Source: CAYYVJ01 sp964475115 (lineage in GTDB: Bacteria > Bacillota > Clostridia > Lachnospirales > Lachnospiraceae). From it: a DNA stretch of 12,883 bases. A program made the position numbers and the translations under genes. The notes under the pieces were generated by a model. It was not told where the DNA came from, ran no database searches, and saw nothing but the letters and a program-made list of their open reading frames with translations. Every line of letters starts with the position of its first letter. Position 1 is the stretch's first letter. Shown here piece by piece: positions 1 through 7,081 of the stretch. The stretch is taken from positions 1 to 12,883 of the forward strand of contig CAYYVJ010000063.1 of assembly GCA_964475115.1 (NCBI GenBank), in the 5' to 3' direction.

Positions 1-880
1 CAAAGTTCATTACAGCAATTTCTGGTTCTAGTAAGAAGTTGATAAATGCTTCAGCAGCTTCTTTGTTTTGTGCATTGTGAGGAATTACCCAGCTGTCAAG
101 CCATACGTTACTACCTTCTTCAGGAACTACATATTCTAAGTCTGGATTTTGTTCTTGACAGTAAAGTACTTCTCCAGAATAGATGACACCGATAGCAGCC
201 TCATTTCCAATCATTTTATCGCGAACTTGATCAATTACATAGGCTTGAACCAAAGGTTTTTGTTCTATTAATAGTTCTTTTGCTTCTTGTAATTCAGATT
301 CTGTAGTGCTATTCAAGGAATATCCTAAGTATTTTAATGTGATACCGAAAGCATCTCGCACGCTATCTTGCATTAAGATGTTGTCTGCATAAGTTTCATC
401 CCAAAGAGTAGCCCAGCTAGTAGGAGCTTCCTCTACCATTGTAGTGTTATATAGGATACCAACGGTTCCCCAAGCATATGGTACAGTATATTTATTTTCA
501 GGATCAAATTCCTTTGAATTTTCTAATTGGTTTTCATCAAGGTTCTTATAATTTGGAATATTGCTAAGGTCTAATTCTTGCACCAATCCATTTGCAATCA
601 TTTTCTCAATCATGTAATCAGAAGGACATACAAGGTCATAAGCAACTGCGCCTGCTTCAATAACAGGATACATATTTTCGTTGGTCTCAAATTCATCATA
701 ATGAACCGTAATGCCAGTTTCTTCTTCAAACATAGATAATACTTCAGGGTCAATATATTCTGCCCAATTGTAGATATATAAATCTCCTCCTTCTGAAGGC
801 TTAGAGCTTGAACCGCAAGCTGAAAGAGTAGTTAATATAAATACAGTCGTTAAGACTAGGGATAAGATTTTCTTTTTCAT
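1..880 (-). CDS. potD: Spermidine/putrescine-binding lipoprotein PotD (3' end outside window)
   Basis: Extracellular substrate-binding protein of the polyamine ABC transporter; it captures spermidine or putrescine outside the membrane and hands it to PotBC. The start codon is at 880, with GGAG eight bases upstream. The protein opens with a lipoprotein signal: KKK, a hydrophobic stretch, then the lipobox LSAC with the lipidated Cys at residue 22, followed by a Ser/Gly linker. The mature part starts with LYIYNWAEYID, typical of PotD, and later shows VPYAWGTVGILYN and VWLDSWVIPHNAQNKEAAEAF; the W-D pair there matches the polyamine-contacting region of E. coli PotD (family knowledge). About 293 codons are visible; family members are roughly 350 residues, so about 60 C-terminal residues lie beyond the left edge. 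It is the last visible gene of the regulator-potABC-potD operon, 27 bases after potC. Family is secure; the exact polyamine preference is inferred. Confidence 0.93.
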   Translation of the reverse strand, partial: MKKKILSLVLTTVFILTTLSACGSSSKPSEGGDLYIYNWAEYIDPEVLSMFEEETGITVHYDEFETNENMYPVIEAGAVAYDLVCPSDYMIEKMIANGLVQELDLSNIPNYKNLDENQLENSKEFDPENKYTVPYAWGTVGILYNTTMVEEAPTSWATLWDETYADNILMQDSVRDAFGITLKYLGYSLNSTTESELQEAKELLIEQKPLVQAYVIDQVRDKMIGNEAAIGVIYSGEVLYCQEQNPDLEYVVPEEGSNVWLDSWVIPHNAQNKEAAEAFINFLLEPEIAVMNF

Positions 881-895
881 TCTATTCTCCGTTCC

Positions 896-909
896 AGCAC
901 TTTAGTGCT
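896..909 (-). repeat. Small inverted repeat across the potC stop codon, before potD
   Basis: AGCACT and AGTGCT form a perfect 6-bp inverted repeat separated by two bases. In the minus-strand mRNA it could fold as a 5-bp stem with a UAAA loop. It contains part of the potC stop codon and lies 16 bases before the potD start. No T-tract follows, so it is not a convincing terminator. It could be a processing or stability element between permease and binding-protein genes, but it is short enough to be chance. Confidence 0.35.
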
Positions 910-1699
910 ATGCATGTATATGTTTTTTGTTTTTCCCTGTTTTAGTTGGTCTATTTACTAATATTAATAGTATTAAAACAGAAAGAAATAAAAGGGTTGA
1001 AAGGGCGTACATTTCAGGCTTGATTCCTTTTTTTACTTCACTATATATCTTAGTGGAAAGTGTATTGATTCCTCTACCTCTCGTAAAATAGGTGATAATA
1101 AAATCATCTAAAGACATGGTAAAAGATAGTAAAAATCCAGATAAAATCCCAGGTAATATATCAGGGAAGGTAATTTTCCAAAAGGCATAAAGTGGGGTAG
1201 CACCTAAATCTAATGCGGCCTCATATGCGGCCTTACCTGTTTGTTTTACCTTTGGCATTACACTTAATATTACATAAGGAATATTAAAGGAAATATGAGC
1301 AATCAGTACAGTTTTAAATCCTAAAGAAACTCCAAATGCTATAAATGTAAGCATAAAAGCAATACCTGTTACAATATCAGCGTTTAATAAAGGAATATTT
1401 GTAATACCTAAAACGATTGATTTAGGTGCTTTTTTCATTCGATTGATACCCATACAGGCAGCAGTTCCGATTATCGTAGCAATAATAGATGATAAAAAGG
1501 CTAATAGTAGAGTGGTGTACAAAGCGCTCATAATTGATTCGTTTTGAAACAACTTAACATACCAGTCTAAAGTAAAGCCACCCCATTTTGTTCTAGACTT
1601 AGAGGCGTTAAAAGATAATACGATTAATGTTGCAATAGGAGCATATAAGATAATGAAAATTAAAGCCAAATATAGCTTCTTTGTAAAATTTCGAATCAT
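908..1699 (-). CDS. potC: Spermidine/putrescine ABC transporter permease PotC
   Basis: Inner-membrane permease, one half of the channel pair with PotB. The 263 residues match the usual length. About six hydrophobic segments are visible (near residues 10-30, 58-82, 97-120, 128-148, 180-200 and 232-250). The cytoplasmic EAA loop that docks onto the PotA ATPase is seen around 159-185 (YEAALDLGA, then KITFPDILPG). The SLDDF sequence at 196-200 in the following membrane segment is typical of PotC. The start ATG overlaps the potB stop by four bases (ATGA), indicating translational coupling. Its ribosome binding site (AGGGGAGGG) is encoded within the last codons of potB. The C-terminus is a short Lys/His-rich cytoplasmic tail. 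Assignment as PotC rather than PotB rests on sequence style and on gene order A-B-C-D. Confidence 0.93.
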   Translation of the reverse strand: MIRNFTKKLYLALIFIILYAPIATLIVLSFNASKSRTKWGGFTLDWYVKLFQNESIMSALYTTLLLAFLSSIIATIIGTAACMGINRMKKAPKSIVLGITNIPLLNADIVTGIAFMLTFIAFGVSLGFKTVLIAHISFNIPYVILSVMPKVKQTGKAAYEAALDLGATPLYAFWKITFPDILPGILSGFLLSFTMSLDDFIITYFTRGRGINTLSTKIYSEVKKGIKPEMYALSTLLFLSVLILLILVNRPTKTGKNKKHIHA

Positions 1700-2520
1700 A
1701 CTACCGTTCCCTCCCCTGCATCAAATTTAAGAATAATAGCCATACTAATTAAAATAAATATCATTAGAACTAAAGAGAGCCCAGAACCCAAATTCCAATT
1801 ATAAGCAGCGGTAAATTCTTGCTCTATAATATTACCGATTAAATATATTTTTCCTCCACCTAATATATTTGATATAACAAAGGTAGTAAGAGCGGGTATA
1901 AAAACCATGGTAATTCCGCTAATTACACCTGGAATACTTAGAGGGAAAGTAATTTTCAAAAATGTTTGGACAGGATTTGCCCCAAGGTCTTTTGCTGCGT
2001 TTATAATATCTCCATCAATTTTGATGAGGACATTATAGATAGGAAGAACCATAAAAGGCAGAAAATTATATACCATACCAAAGATAATGGCATAAGGTGT
2101 ATTTATAATGTTTAATAAAGGTAAACCAAAGAAGCTTAATATTCCATTGATTACCCCTGATTTTTCTAAAAGGTTTTGCCATGCTAGTGTACGTAATAAA
2201 AAATTCATCCACATAGGTAGGATAAAAATAAAGACCATTAAACTATCTTGATTGACACTAATTCCTTTTAATATCATAGCCAATGGATAAGCTAGAAGTA
2301 AGCAAATAATGGTACTAACAAGAGAAAGTAATAAAGATAAATATAAGGCTTTTAAATGTTCTGGTGAAGAAATAGAAAGAACATTACTAAGTGAAAAAGA
2401 ACCTGATTTATCAGTTAGACCATAATAAAAAATCATAGCTAAAGGAATTACAGTAAATGCAATCATCCAAAAAAGATAAGGACCAGATAGTATATATTTC
2501 ATAATTGACTTTTTATTCAC
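1696..2520 (-). CDS. potB: Spermidine/putrescine ABC transporter permease PotB
   Basis: Inner-membrane permease that pairs with PotC. The 274 residues contain about six hydrophobic segments (near 12-33, 58-84, 93-110, 140-163, 193-218 and 246-264) and an EAA-type coupling loop at 174-200 (NAAKDLGANPVQTFLKITFP). The start is a GTG at 2520, overlapping the end of potA by eight bases. The next in-frame ATG (2502) has no ribosome binding site, whereas the GTG is preceded by AGGCGGTGG, which lies in the codons for the acidic PotA tail. Without the GTG start the gene would still encode all membrane segments. A GTG start with an imperfect binding site inside the upstream gene suggests that PotB synthesis depends on translation of potA. 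Product assignment is firm; the start is likely but not certain. Confidence 0.92.
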   Translation of the reverse strand: MNKKSIMKYILSGPYLFWMIAFTVIPLAMIFYYGLTDKSGSFSLSNVLSISSPEHLKALYLSLLLSLVSTIICLLLAYPLAMILKGISVNQDSLMVFIFILPMWMNFLLRTLAWQNLLEKSGVINGILSFFGLPLLNIINTPYAIIFGMVYNFLPFMVLPIYNVLIKIDGDIINAAKDLGANPVQTFLKITFPLSIPGVISGITMVFIPALTTFVISNILGGGKIYLIGNIIEQEFTAAYNWNLGSGLSLVLMIFILISMAIILKFDAGEGTVV

Positions 2521-3589
2521 TTACTGCCACCGCCTCTTCATCTTCGGATACAGGTTTATTCATAATTTGGATGTCAAATGGAACGACAGAGATACCTACT
2601 TCTGTTCCAACAGCAACCATATCAGTGCTATGCACAAGCCATTCATGTCCGTTTGCCATAACATCCATTTCATAATGAACTCCTTTAAAAATAAGTCCAG
2701 TTACAACGCCTTTTATAGTTCCTTCTTCTGGCTTTACTAGGTCAATATCTTCTGGTCTAATAACCACATCCACAGGTTGTTTTTTTCCAAATCCTTCATC
2801 TACACATTTGAATTTAGCCCCTAAGATTTCAACTAGTCTATCTTCTAACATAATAGCAGGAAGAATATTGCTTTCTCCGATAAAGTCGGCTACAAAGGCA
2901 TTTTGAGGCTCATTATAGATATCTTCAGGAGAACCAATTTGCTGGATATACCCTTGGTTCATAACTACGATTGTGTCAGACATAGTCAAGGCCTCTTCTT
3001 GATCATGTGTTACATAAATAAAGGTAATACCTAATTCATTTTTTAAGCGAATTAATTCATATTGCATATCTTGACGAAGTTTCAAGTCTAGAGCTCCAAG
3101 AGGTTCGTCTAATAAAAGAACCTTTGGTTCATTTACAATAGCTCTGGCGATAGCAATACGTTGTTGCTGTCCACCACTTAAAGAATCAGGAGAGCGATTT
3201 TCAAAGCCATCTAAATTCACAAGCTTCAGAGCATATTTGATTTTGTCATCAATATAGGATTTGCTTTTCTTTTTTATTTTTAATCCAAAAGCAATATTTT
3301 CAGCGATTGTCATGTGACTAAAAAGAGCATATTTTTGAAATACTGTATTTAAACCTCTTTTGTTTGGAGGTAAATTTGTAATATTTTTTCCATCAAATAT
3401 AACAGTCCCTTGGTCTGGTGTTTCAAATCCACCTAAAATACGTAAAGTTGTTGTTTTCCCACATCCACTAGGTCCTAGGAGAGTAAGAAATTCGTTTTCC
3501 TTTACGGATAAATTAAGTTCATCTAAGACCATATTATCTCCATAGAACTTACTAATATTTACTAAATCAATTAAATTTCCATTACTCAT
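2513..3589 (-). CDS. potA: Spermidine/putrescine ABC transporter ATP-binding protein PotA
   Basis: Cytoplasmic ATPase that powers polyamine import. Starting at 3589 it is 358 residues. Motifs in order: Walker A GPSGCGKTT (39-47), Q-loop glutamine (85), ABC signature LSGGQQQR (137-144), Walker B VLLLDEP (157-163) and the switch histidine in YVTHDQEEA (H195). The C-terminal part (about 240-345) is a TOBE-type regulatory domain, with VIRPEDIDLV and a segment starting GVHYEMDV as in PotA of other Firmicutes. An in-frame upstream start at 3619 exists, but 3589 has a perfect AGGAGG eight bases before it and begins at the usual N-terminus, so it is preferred. The gene lies 30 bases after the XRE-cupin regulator and overlaps potB. 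All catalytic residues are present. Confidence 0.95.
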   Translation of the reverse strand: MSNGNLIDLVNISKFYGDNMVLDELNLSVKENEFLTLLGPSGCGKTTTLRILGGFETPDQGTVIFDGKNITNLPPNKRGLNTVFQKYALFSHMTIAENIAFGLKIKKKSKSYIDDKIKYALKLVNLDGFENRSPDSLSGGQQQRIAIARAIVNEPKVLLLDEPLGALDLKLRQDMQYELIRLKNELGITFIYVTHDQEEALTMSDTIVVMNQGYIQQIGSPEDIYNEPQNAFVADFIGESNILPAIMLEDRLVEILGAKFKCVDEGFGKKQPVDVVIRPEDIDLVKPEEGTIKGVVTGLIFKGVHYEMDVMANGHEWLVHSTDMVAVGTEVGISVVPFDIQIMNKPVSEDEEAVAVSE

Positions 3590-3597
3590 GGATAAAT

Positions 3598-3603
3598 CCT
3601 CCT
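3598..3603 (-). promoter_or_regulatory. Ribosome binding site deciding the potA start
   Basis: AGGAGG on the minus strand sits eight bases before the ATG at 3589. The upstream in-frame start at 3619 would make these bases coding and has no comparable site, so the site favours the shorter PotA. Confidence 0.85.
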
Positions 3604-3619
3604 TTGTCCCTGTCTTCAA

Positions 3620-4153
3620 CTAAAAACTAGGGGGCGTTGAAACCCACAAGATTGTAGAAGCAGTGCTTGTTGTAATATAATGTTTCTTATCTGGAATAAA
3701 GTAAAAGGATTCTCCTTTTTTTGCTTTATATGATTTTTTACCAATGTGTATCGTGATATTGCCCTGTAAAACGTATCCGAATTCTTCTCCTTCATGTGGA
3801 TTATCAGGATAGGTGGAACCACCCGGTGATAGCGTGAGTAAAATAGGCTCCATCATATTCTTTTGAGCATTTGGAATAATCCACTCAATCGTATTTAACA
3901 ATTCAGTATCTGATTTTTTAAAATAGTCTCCTTTTTTAAAAACTACCTGTTCATCTGTAGTTTCTGTAAAAAAGTCGTTGATATTTGTACCTAGACATTG
4001 CAAAATATCAATTAAGGTTGCTATAGAGGGAGAAGTTAAATTCCGTTCTAGCTGTGAGATAAAGCCCTTTGATAACTCGGAGCGATCTGCCAACTCTTCC
4101 TGAGTTAAGCCCTTCAAAACACGAAGTTCCTTTATTTTTGAACCGATTTCCAT
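3620..4153 (-). CDS. XRE-family regulator with C-terminal cupin domain (PuuR-like)
   Basis: Probable DNA-binding regulator of the polyamine transport operon it heads. The 177 residues have two parts. A helix-turn-helix at about 5-60 contains TQEELADRSELSKGFISQLERN (17-38), typical of XRE repressors. A C-terminal cupin at about 100-170 contains GGSTYPDNPHEGEEFGYVLQG and a conserved-looking H158; H120, E122 and E123 could bind a metal or ligand. Related XRE-cupin proteins beside potABCD or putrescine catabolism genes respond to polyamines (family knowledge from PuuR); that ligand is inferred here. The ATG at 4153 is chosen because AAAGGGGT stands just upstream; an upstream TTG at 4177 would add only MRLKKGVT-like residues. 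A good promoter and a cluster of GTTTA half-sites lie immediately upstream, consistent with autoregulation. It may also influence the divergent folate operon. Confidence 0.88.
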   Translation of the reverse strand: MEIGSKIKELRVLKGLTQEELADRSELSKGFISQLERNLTSPSIATLIDILQCLGTNINDFFTETTDEQVVFKKGDYFKKSDTELLNTIEWIIPNAQKNMMEPILLTLSPGGSTYPDNPHEGEEFGYVLQGNITIHIGKKSYKAKKGESFYFIPDKKHYITTSTASTILWVSTPPSF

Positions 4154-4177
4154 AGTAACCCCTTTCTTTAGCCTCAA

Positions 4178-4204
4178 TAAACATAAAGTTTAGTAAAAGT
4201 AAAC
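4178..4204. promoter_or_regulatory. Cluster of three alternating TAAAC/GTTTA half-sites at the regulator promoter start
   Basis: TAAAC (4178-4182), GTTTA (4188-4192) and TAAAC (4200-4204) alternate in orientation, giving two overlapping inverted repeats with 5- and 7-base spacers. The right-hand pair has matching bases outside the core as well (AA and TT at 4185-4186 and 4206-4207). The cluster starts where transcription from the 4211-4216 minus-strand -10 should begin (around 4204) and continues downstream. A repressor bound here would block its own operon, so the XRE-cupin protein is the natural candidate. Binding is inferred, and the AT-rich context makes short matches easier by chance. 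Confidence 0.5.
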
Positions 4205-4210
4205 ATTTTC

Positions 4211-4238
4211 ATTATACACATTAACTATATAAAGTCAA
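4211..4238 (-). promoter_or_regulatory. Sigma-A type promoter of the regulator-potABCD operon
   Basis: Read on the minus strand: -35 TTGACT at 4238-4233, a 16-base spacer, and -10 TATAAT at 4216-4211. This is close to consensus, so basal transcription should be strong. The expected start is near 4204, about 50 bases before the regulator ATG. No other promoter is evident between the genes of the operon. Confidence 0.75.
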
Positions 4239-4266
4239 TAGGTTTTACAAAAATTTATAATCCTAC

Positions 4267-4295
4267 TTAACAAAAGAGACCCTTTGTGTTACTAT
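4267..4295 (+). promoter_or_regulatory. Extended -10 promoter of the folate operon
   Basis: -35 TTAACA at 4267-4272, a 17-base spacer, and -10 TACTAT at 4290-4295 preceded by TG at 4287-4288 (an extended -10). The transcript should begin near 4302 and have a leader of only about 23 bases, ending in AGGGAGGT at 4311-4318, seven bases before ATG 4325. The leader is too short for a riboswitch, so control would have to act at initiation, for example through the palindrome covering the -10. Confidence 0.6.
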
Positions 4296-4306
4296 ATAAA
4301 CACAAA
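4283..4306. promoter_or_regulatory. Perfect 8+8 bp palindrome over the folate operon -10 (candidate operator)
   Basis: TTTGTGTT (4283-4290) and AACACAAA (4299-4306) are exact reverse complements separated by eight bases. The element spans the TG and -10 hexamer and reaches past the expected transcription start. Placement and symmetry are what a dimeric repressor site would show. Which protein binds is unknown; the divergently encoded XRE-cupin regulator is one candidate, although these half-sites differ from the GTTTA cluster at its own promoter. Confidence 0.55.
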
Positions 4307-4324
4307 TATAAGGGAGGTCATTTG

Positions 4325-5377
4325 ATGAAAACGAATAGGTATATTGCTTACATTAGTTCTTACACTCATGGAAAGAGTAAAGGAATCACTATTTGTGATG
4401 TAGATATTAAGAAAGGGAGATTATCTAAGCGGTCAGAAGTAGAAATAAATAACCCCTCCTATATGGTAAAATCAAATAGTGGAAAATTTCTATATTCTAT
4501 TTGTGACGAAGGATTAACAGCCTATCGTATCATGGAAAATGGAAACTTAAACTTTATAAATACAAATAGAACAAATGGAATGAGATGTTGCTATTTAACC
4601 GTGGATAGTGAAGATAAGTATATATTTTGTGCTGGTTATCATGATGGAAAAGCAACCGTTATGAAAATACGTGAAGACGGTGGAATTGGTGAGGTGGCCG
4701 ATGAAATTTATCATAAAGGTTTAGGTAGTGTAGCAGAAAGAAATTTCCGTCCTCATGTTAGCTGTGTTACATTGACACCAGATGAGAAATTTGTGGTTGC
4801 TTGTGACCTTGGAATTGATCAAGCTAAAATATATTCTTTCGATAAAGAAACAGGGAAATTAGCCTTAGTAGATGTATTAAGATGTGAGATAGAATCTGCT
4901 CCAAGAACTATGATCTTTAGCCCGGATGGAAAGTTTGCGTATTTAGTATGTGAGCTTAAAAATTATATTGGCGTTTATGAATATAAAGATAAAGGGAAAG
5001 TACCTGAATTTAATTTAGTTGAAAATGTTTCTACAATAGGTAATAAAGCTTCTAGGAATAACGCAGCGGTAGCAATGAAGATGACAGAAGATGGGAAATA
5101 TCTATTTTGCACCAATGCTGGAGATAATTCGGTTGTAATGTTTAAAAGAGATGAAGAGACGGGTAGACTAACTACATTATCAATTCTTCCCGTTAGTGGA
5201 GAATATCCAAAGGAGATCGTTCTTTTCCCAGGTGGAAAATATCTAGTATCCATGAATCATGAATCAGGGGAAATGACTTTTTTTACGATAGACTATGAAA
5301 AAGGTATTATAGTAATGAATGGTGGACCAGTACCTGTAGAAACAGCGAATTGCGGAATTATGGTAAAGTTATCTTAA
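4325..5377 (+). CDS. Lactonase-family 7-bladed beta-propeller protein (6-phosphogluconolactonase YbhE-like), function uncertain
   Basis: A 350-residue cytosolic protein with no signal peptide. It belongs to the YbhE/Pgl lactonase (cycloisomerase 2) family: blade-like repeats include RPHVSCVTLTPDEKFVVAC (142-160), APRTMIFSPDGKFAYLVCEL (192-211), AAVAMKMTEDGKYLFCTNAG (247-266) and YPKEIVLFPGGKYLVSMNH (294-312). Compared with E. coli Pgl, H144, R194 and E210 are kept. The histidine of the PRH motif is T195, and the arginine of the usual (S/D)NR or DR motif after the sixth blade is A265. The canonical lactonase reaction is therefore doubtful. It is also unusually rich in cysteine (11). The start at 4325 is chosen because AGGGAGGT lies just before it; an earlier in-frame start at 4286 lies upstream of the expected transcript start. 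It is the first gene of the folate operon, 21 bases before fhs, which suggests but does not prove a folate or one-carbon role. Family confident, function open. Confidence 0.85.
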   Translation: MKTNRYIAYISSYTHGKSKGITICDVDIKKGRLSKRSEVEINNPSYMVKSNSGKFLYSICDEGLTAYRIMENGNLNFINTNRTNGMRCCYLTVDSEDKYIFCAGYHDGKATVMKIREDGGIGEVADEIYHKGLGSVAERNFRPHVSCVTLTPDEKFVVACDLGIDQAKIYSFDKETGKLALVDVLRCEIESAPRTMIFSPDGKFAYLVCELKNYIGVYEYKDKGKVPEFNLVENVSTIGNKASRNNAAVAMKMTEDGKYLFCTNAGDNSVVMFKRDEETGRLTTLSILPVSGEYPKEIVLFPGGKYLVSMNHESGEMTFFTIDYEKGIIVMNGGPVPVETANCGIMVKLS

Positions 5378-5398
5378 ACTTATAGGAGGGTTATCTAC

Positions 5399-7069
5399 AT
5401 GAAGACAGATATTTTAATTGCTCAGGAAGCGAACATGAAACATATTTCAGAAGTAGCTAAATCACTTGACATTCAGGAGGACGATTTAGAACTTTACGGA
5501 AAGTATAAAGCAAAGTTTTCTGAAGAATTATTTGACAAAGTGAAAGACAATAAGAATGGAAAACTGATTTTAGTAACTGCTATTAATCCTACTCCTGCAG
5601 GAGAAGGTAAAACAACAACTAGTGTTGGTTTAGGACAGGCCTTTGGTCAATTAGGGAAGAATGCAGTTCTAGCTTTAAGAGAACCATCTTTAGGGCCTTG
5701 CTTTGGTGTAAAAGGTGGAGCGGCAGGAGGCGGTTATGCCCAAGTTGTACCGATGGAAGAGCTAAACCTTCATTTTACAGGAGATTTTCATGCAATTACT
5801 TCTGCTAATAATTTATTGGCTGCCTTATTAGATAATCATATCCAACAAGGAAATGAATTAGGGATTGATACAAATCAAATTGTATGGAAGCGTTGCCTCG
5901 ATATGAATGATAGAGTCCTTCGTAACATTGTAGTTGGGCTTGGTGGAAAAGGCGATGGTGTAGTAAGAGAAGATCATTTTACAATTACAGTTGCATCTGA
6001 AATTATGGCGATATTGTGTTTGTCTGAAGACATGGTTGATCTAAAAGAACGATTAAACTCTATTATTGTGGCATACAACTATGCTGGAGAGCCAGTTACA
6101 GCAAAAGATTTAAATGGAGTCGGGTCAATGGTTGCTTTGTTAAAAGATGCGATGAAGCCAAACCTTATCCAAACTCTTGAAAATACACCAGCAATTATAC
6201 ATGGTGGTCCATTTGCAAATATTGCACATGGTTGTAATAGTGTTCGTGCTACTAAATTAGCTTTAAAGTTAGCAGACTATGTAGTAACAGAAGCAGGATT
6301 TGGAGCTGACCTAGGAGCAGAGAAATTCTTTGATATAAAATGTAGAAAAGCAGGACTTACTCCCGATGCAGTTGTTTTGGTAGCTACTATTAGAGCACTT
6401 AAATATAATGGTGGTGTTCCTAAAACAGATTTAGCAACAGAAAATTTAGAAGCTTTATCACAAGGAATTGTAAACTTAGAAAAACATATTGAAAATCTAA
6501 AAAAATATGGCGTACCAATTGTGGTAACTCTAAATAAGTTTTTTACAGATACACAAAAGGAACTTGATTTTGTACAGAAGTTCTGTGAAGATATGAATTG
6601 TGATTTTGCTTTATCCACTGTATGGGAAGAAGGTGGAAAGGGTGGAATTAATTTAGCTCAAACAGTGCTAAAGACATTGGAAACGAAGAAAAGTGAATTT
6701 CATGTATTGTATGAAGAAAATCTTTCTATTAAAGACAAAATAAAAACAATTGCAACTGAAATATATGGAGCAAAAGATGTGATATTTGAGGCTTCTGCAA
6801 GTAGGTCTATAAGAAAGATTGAAAAATTAGGTTTCAAACATTTACCAGTATGTATTGCAAAGACCCAATATTCATTCTCTGATAATCCATCTTTACTTGG
6901 AAGACCAAGTGGATTTGATCTTCATGTAAGAGAAATCTATGTATCTGCTGGTGCTGGATTTGTAGTTGCGATTACAGGTGCCATTATGACCATGCCAGGA
7001 CTTCCAAAGAAACCGTCAGCAGAGAATATTGACGTAGATGAAAATGGTAATATCATTGGTTTGTTTTAA
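5399..7069 (+). CDS. fhs: Formate-tetrahydrofolate ligase
   Basis: Catalyses ATP + formate + tetrahydrofolate to 10-formyl-tetrahydrofolate, feeding formate into the cytosolic one-carbon pool used for purines, formyl-methionine and, in acetogens, the Wood-Ljungdahl methyl branch. The 556 residues are full length. The P-loop TPAGEGKT is at 65-72. Both family signatures are present: GVKGGAAGGGY (103-113) and VATIRALKYNGG (328-339). The stretch AGFGADLGAEKFFDIKC (299-315) is also characteristic. AGGAGG lies nine bases before ATG 5399. It is the second gene of the operon, with 21 bases before it and 12 before folC; sharing a transcript with tetrahydrofolate synthesis couples cofactor supply with its first use. 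Nothing is missing or truncated. Whether the organism is an acetogen cannot be judged from this gene alone, because fhs is common in non-acetogenic clostridia. Confidence 0.98.
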   Translation: MKTDILIAQEANMKHISEVAKSLDIQEDDLELYGKYKAKFSEELFDKVKDNKNGKLILVTAINPTPAGEGKTTTSVGLGQAFGQLGKNAVLALREPSLGPCFGVKGGAAGGGYAQVVPMEELNLHFTGDFHAITSANNLLAALLDNHIQQGNELGIDTNQIVWKRCLDMNDRVLRNIVVGLGGKGDGVVREDHFTITVASEIMAILCLSEDMVDLKERLNSIIVAYNYAGEPVTAKDLNGVGSMVALLKDAMKPNLIQTLENTPAIIHGGPFANIAHGCNSVRATKLALKLADYVVTEAGFGADLGAEKFFDIKCRKAGLTPDAVVLVATIRALKYNGGVPKTDLATENLEALSQGIVNLEKHIENLKKYGVPIVVTLNKFFTDTQKELDFVQKFCEDMNCDFALSTVWEEGGKGGINLAQTVLKTLETKKSEFHVLYEENLSIKDKIKTIATEIYGAKDVIFEASASRSIRKIEKLGFKHLPVCIAKTQYSFSDNPSLLGRPSGFDLHVREIYVSAGAGFVVAITGAIMTMPGLPKKPSAENIDVDENGNIIGLF

Positions 7070-7081
7070 AGGAGTAAAATT

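Noticed and set aside
3360..3545. Open frame on the plus strand inside potA
   Set aside because: Antisense to the Walker A and Q-loop coding region of potA, no ribosome binding site, no recognisable protein.
3616..3822. Minus-strand open frame inside the regulator gene
   Set aside because: Different frame within the cupin-coding part of a well-supported gene, low-complexity translation.
4256..4261. Perfect TATAAT on the plus strand upstream of the folate operon
   Set aside because: No acceptable -35 at 16-18 bases (the site would read AGTCAA-like); the TTAACA/TG-TACTAT promoter downstream fits better, though a second start cannot be excluded.
4296..4324. Tetrahydrofolate riboswitch before the folate operon
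   Set aside because: Only about 23 bases of leader are expected and no pseudoknot-forming arms are visible; the other operon gaps are 12-28 bases.
4975..5253. Minus-strand open frame opposite the lactonase-family gene
   Set aside because: Shadow of conserved propeller coding sequence.
6277..6618. Minus-strand open frame opposite fhs
   Set aside because: Shadow of fhs; its translation has no known features and no start signals.
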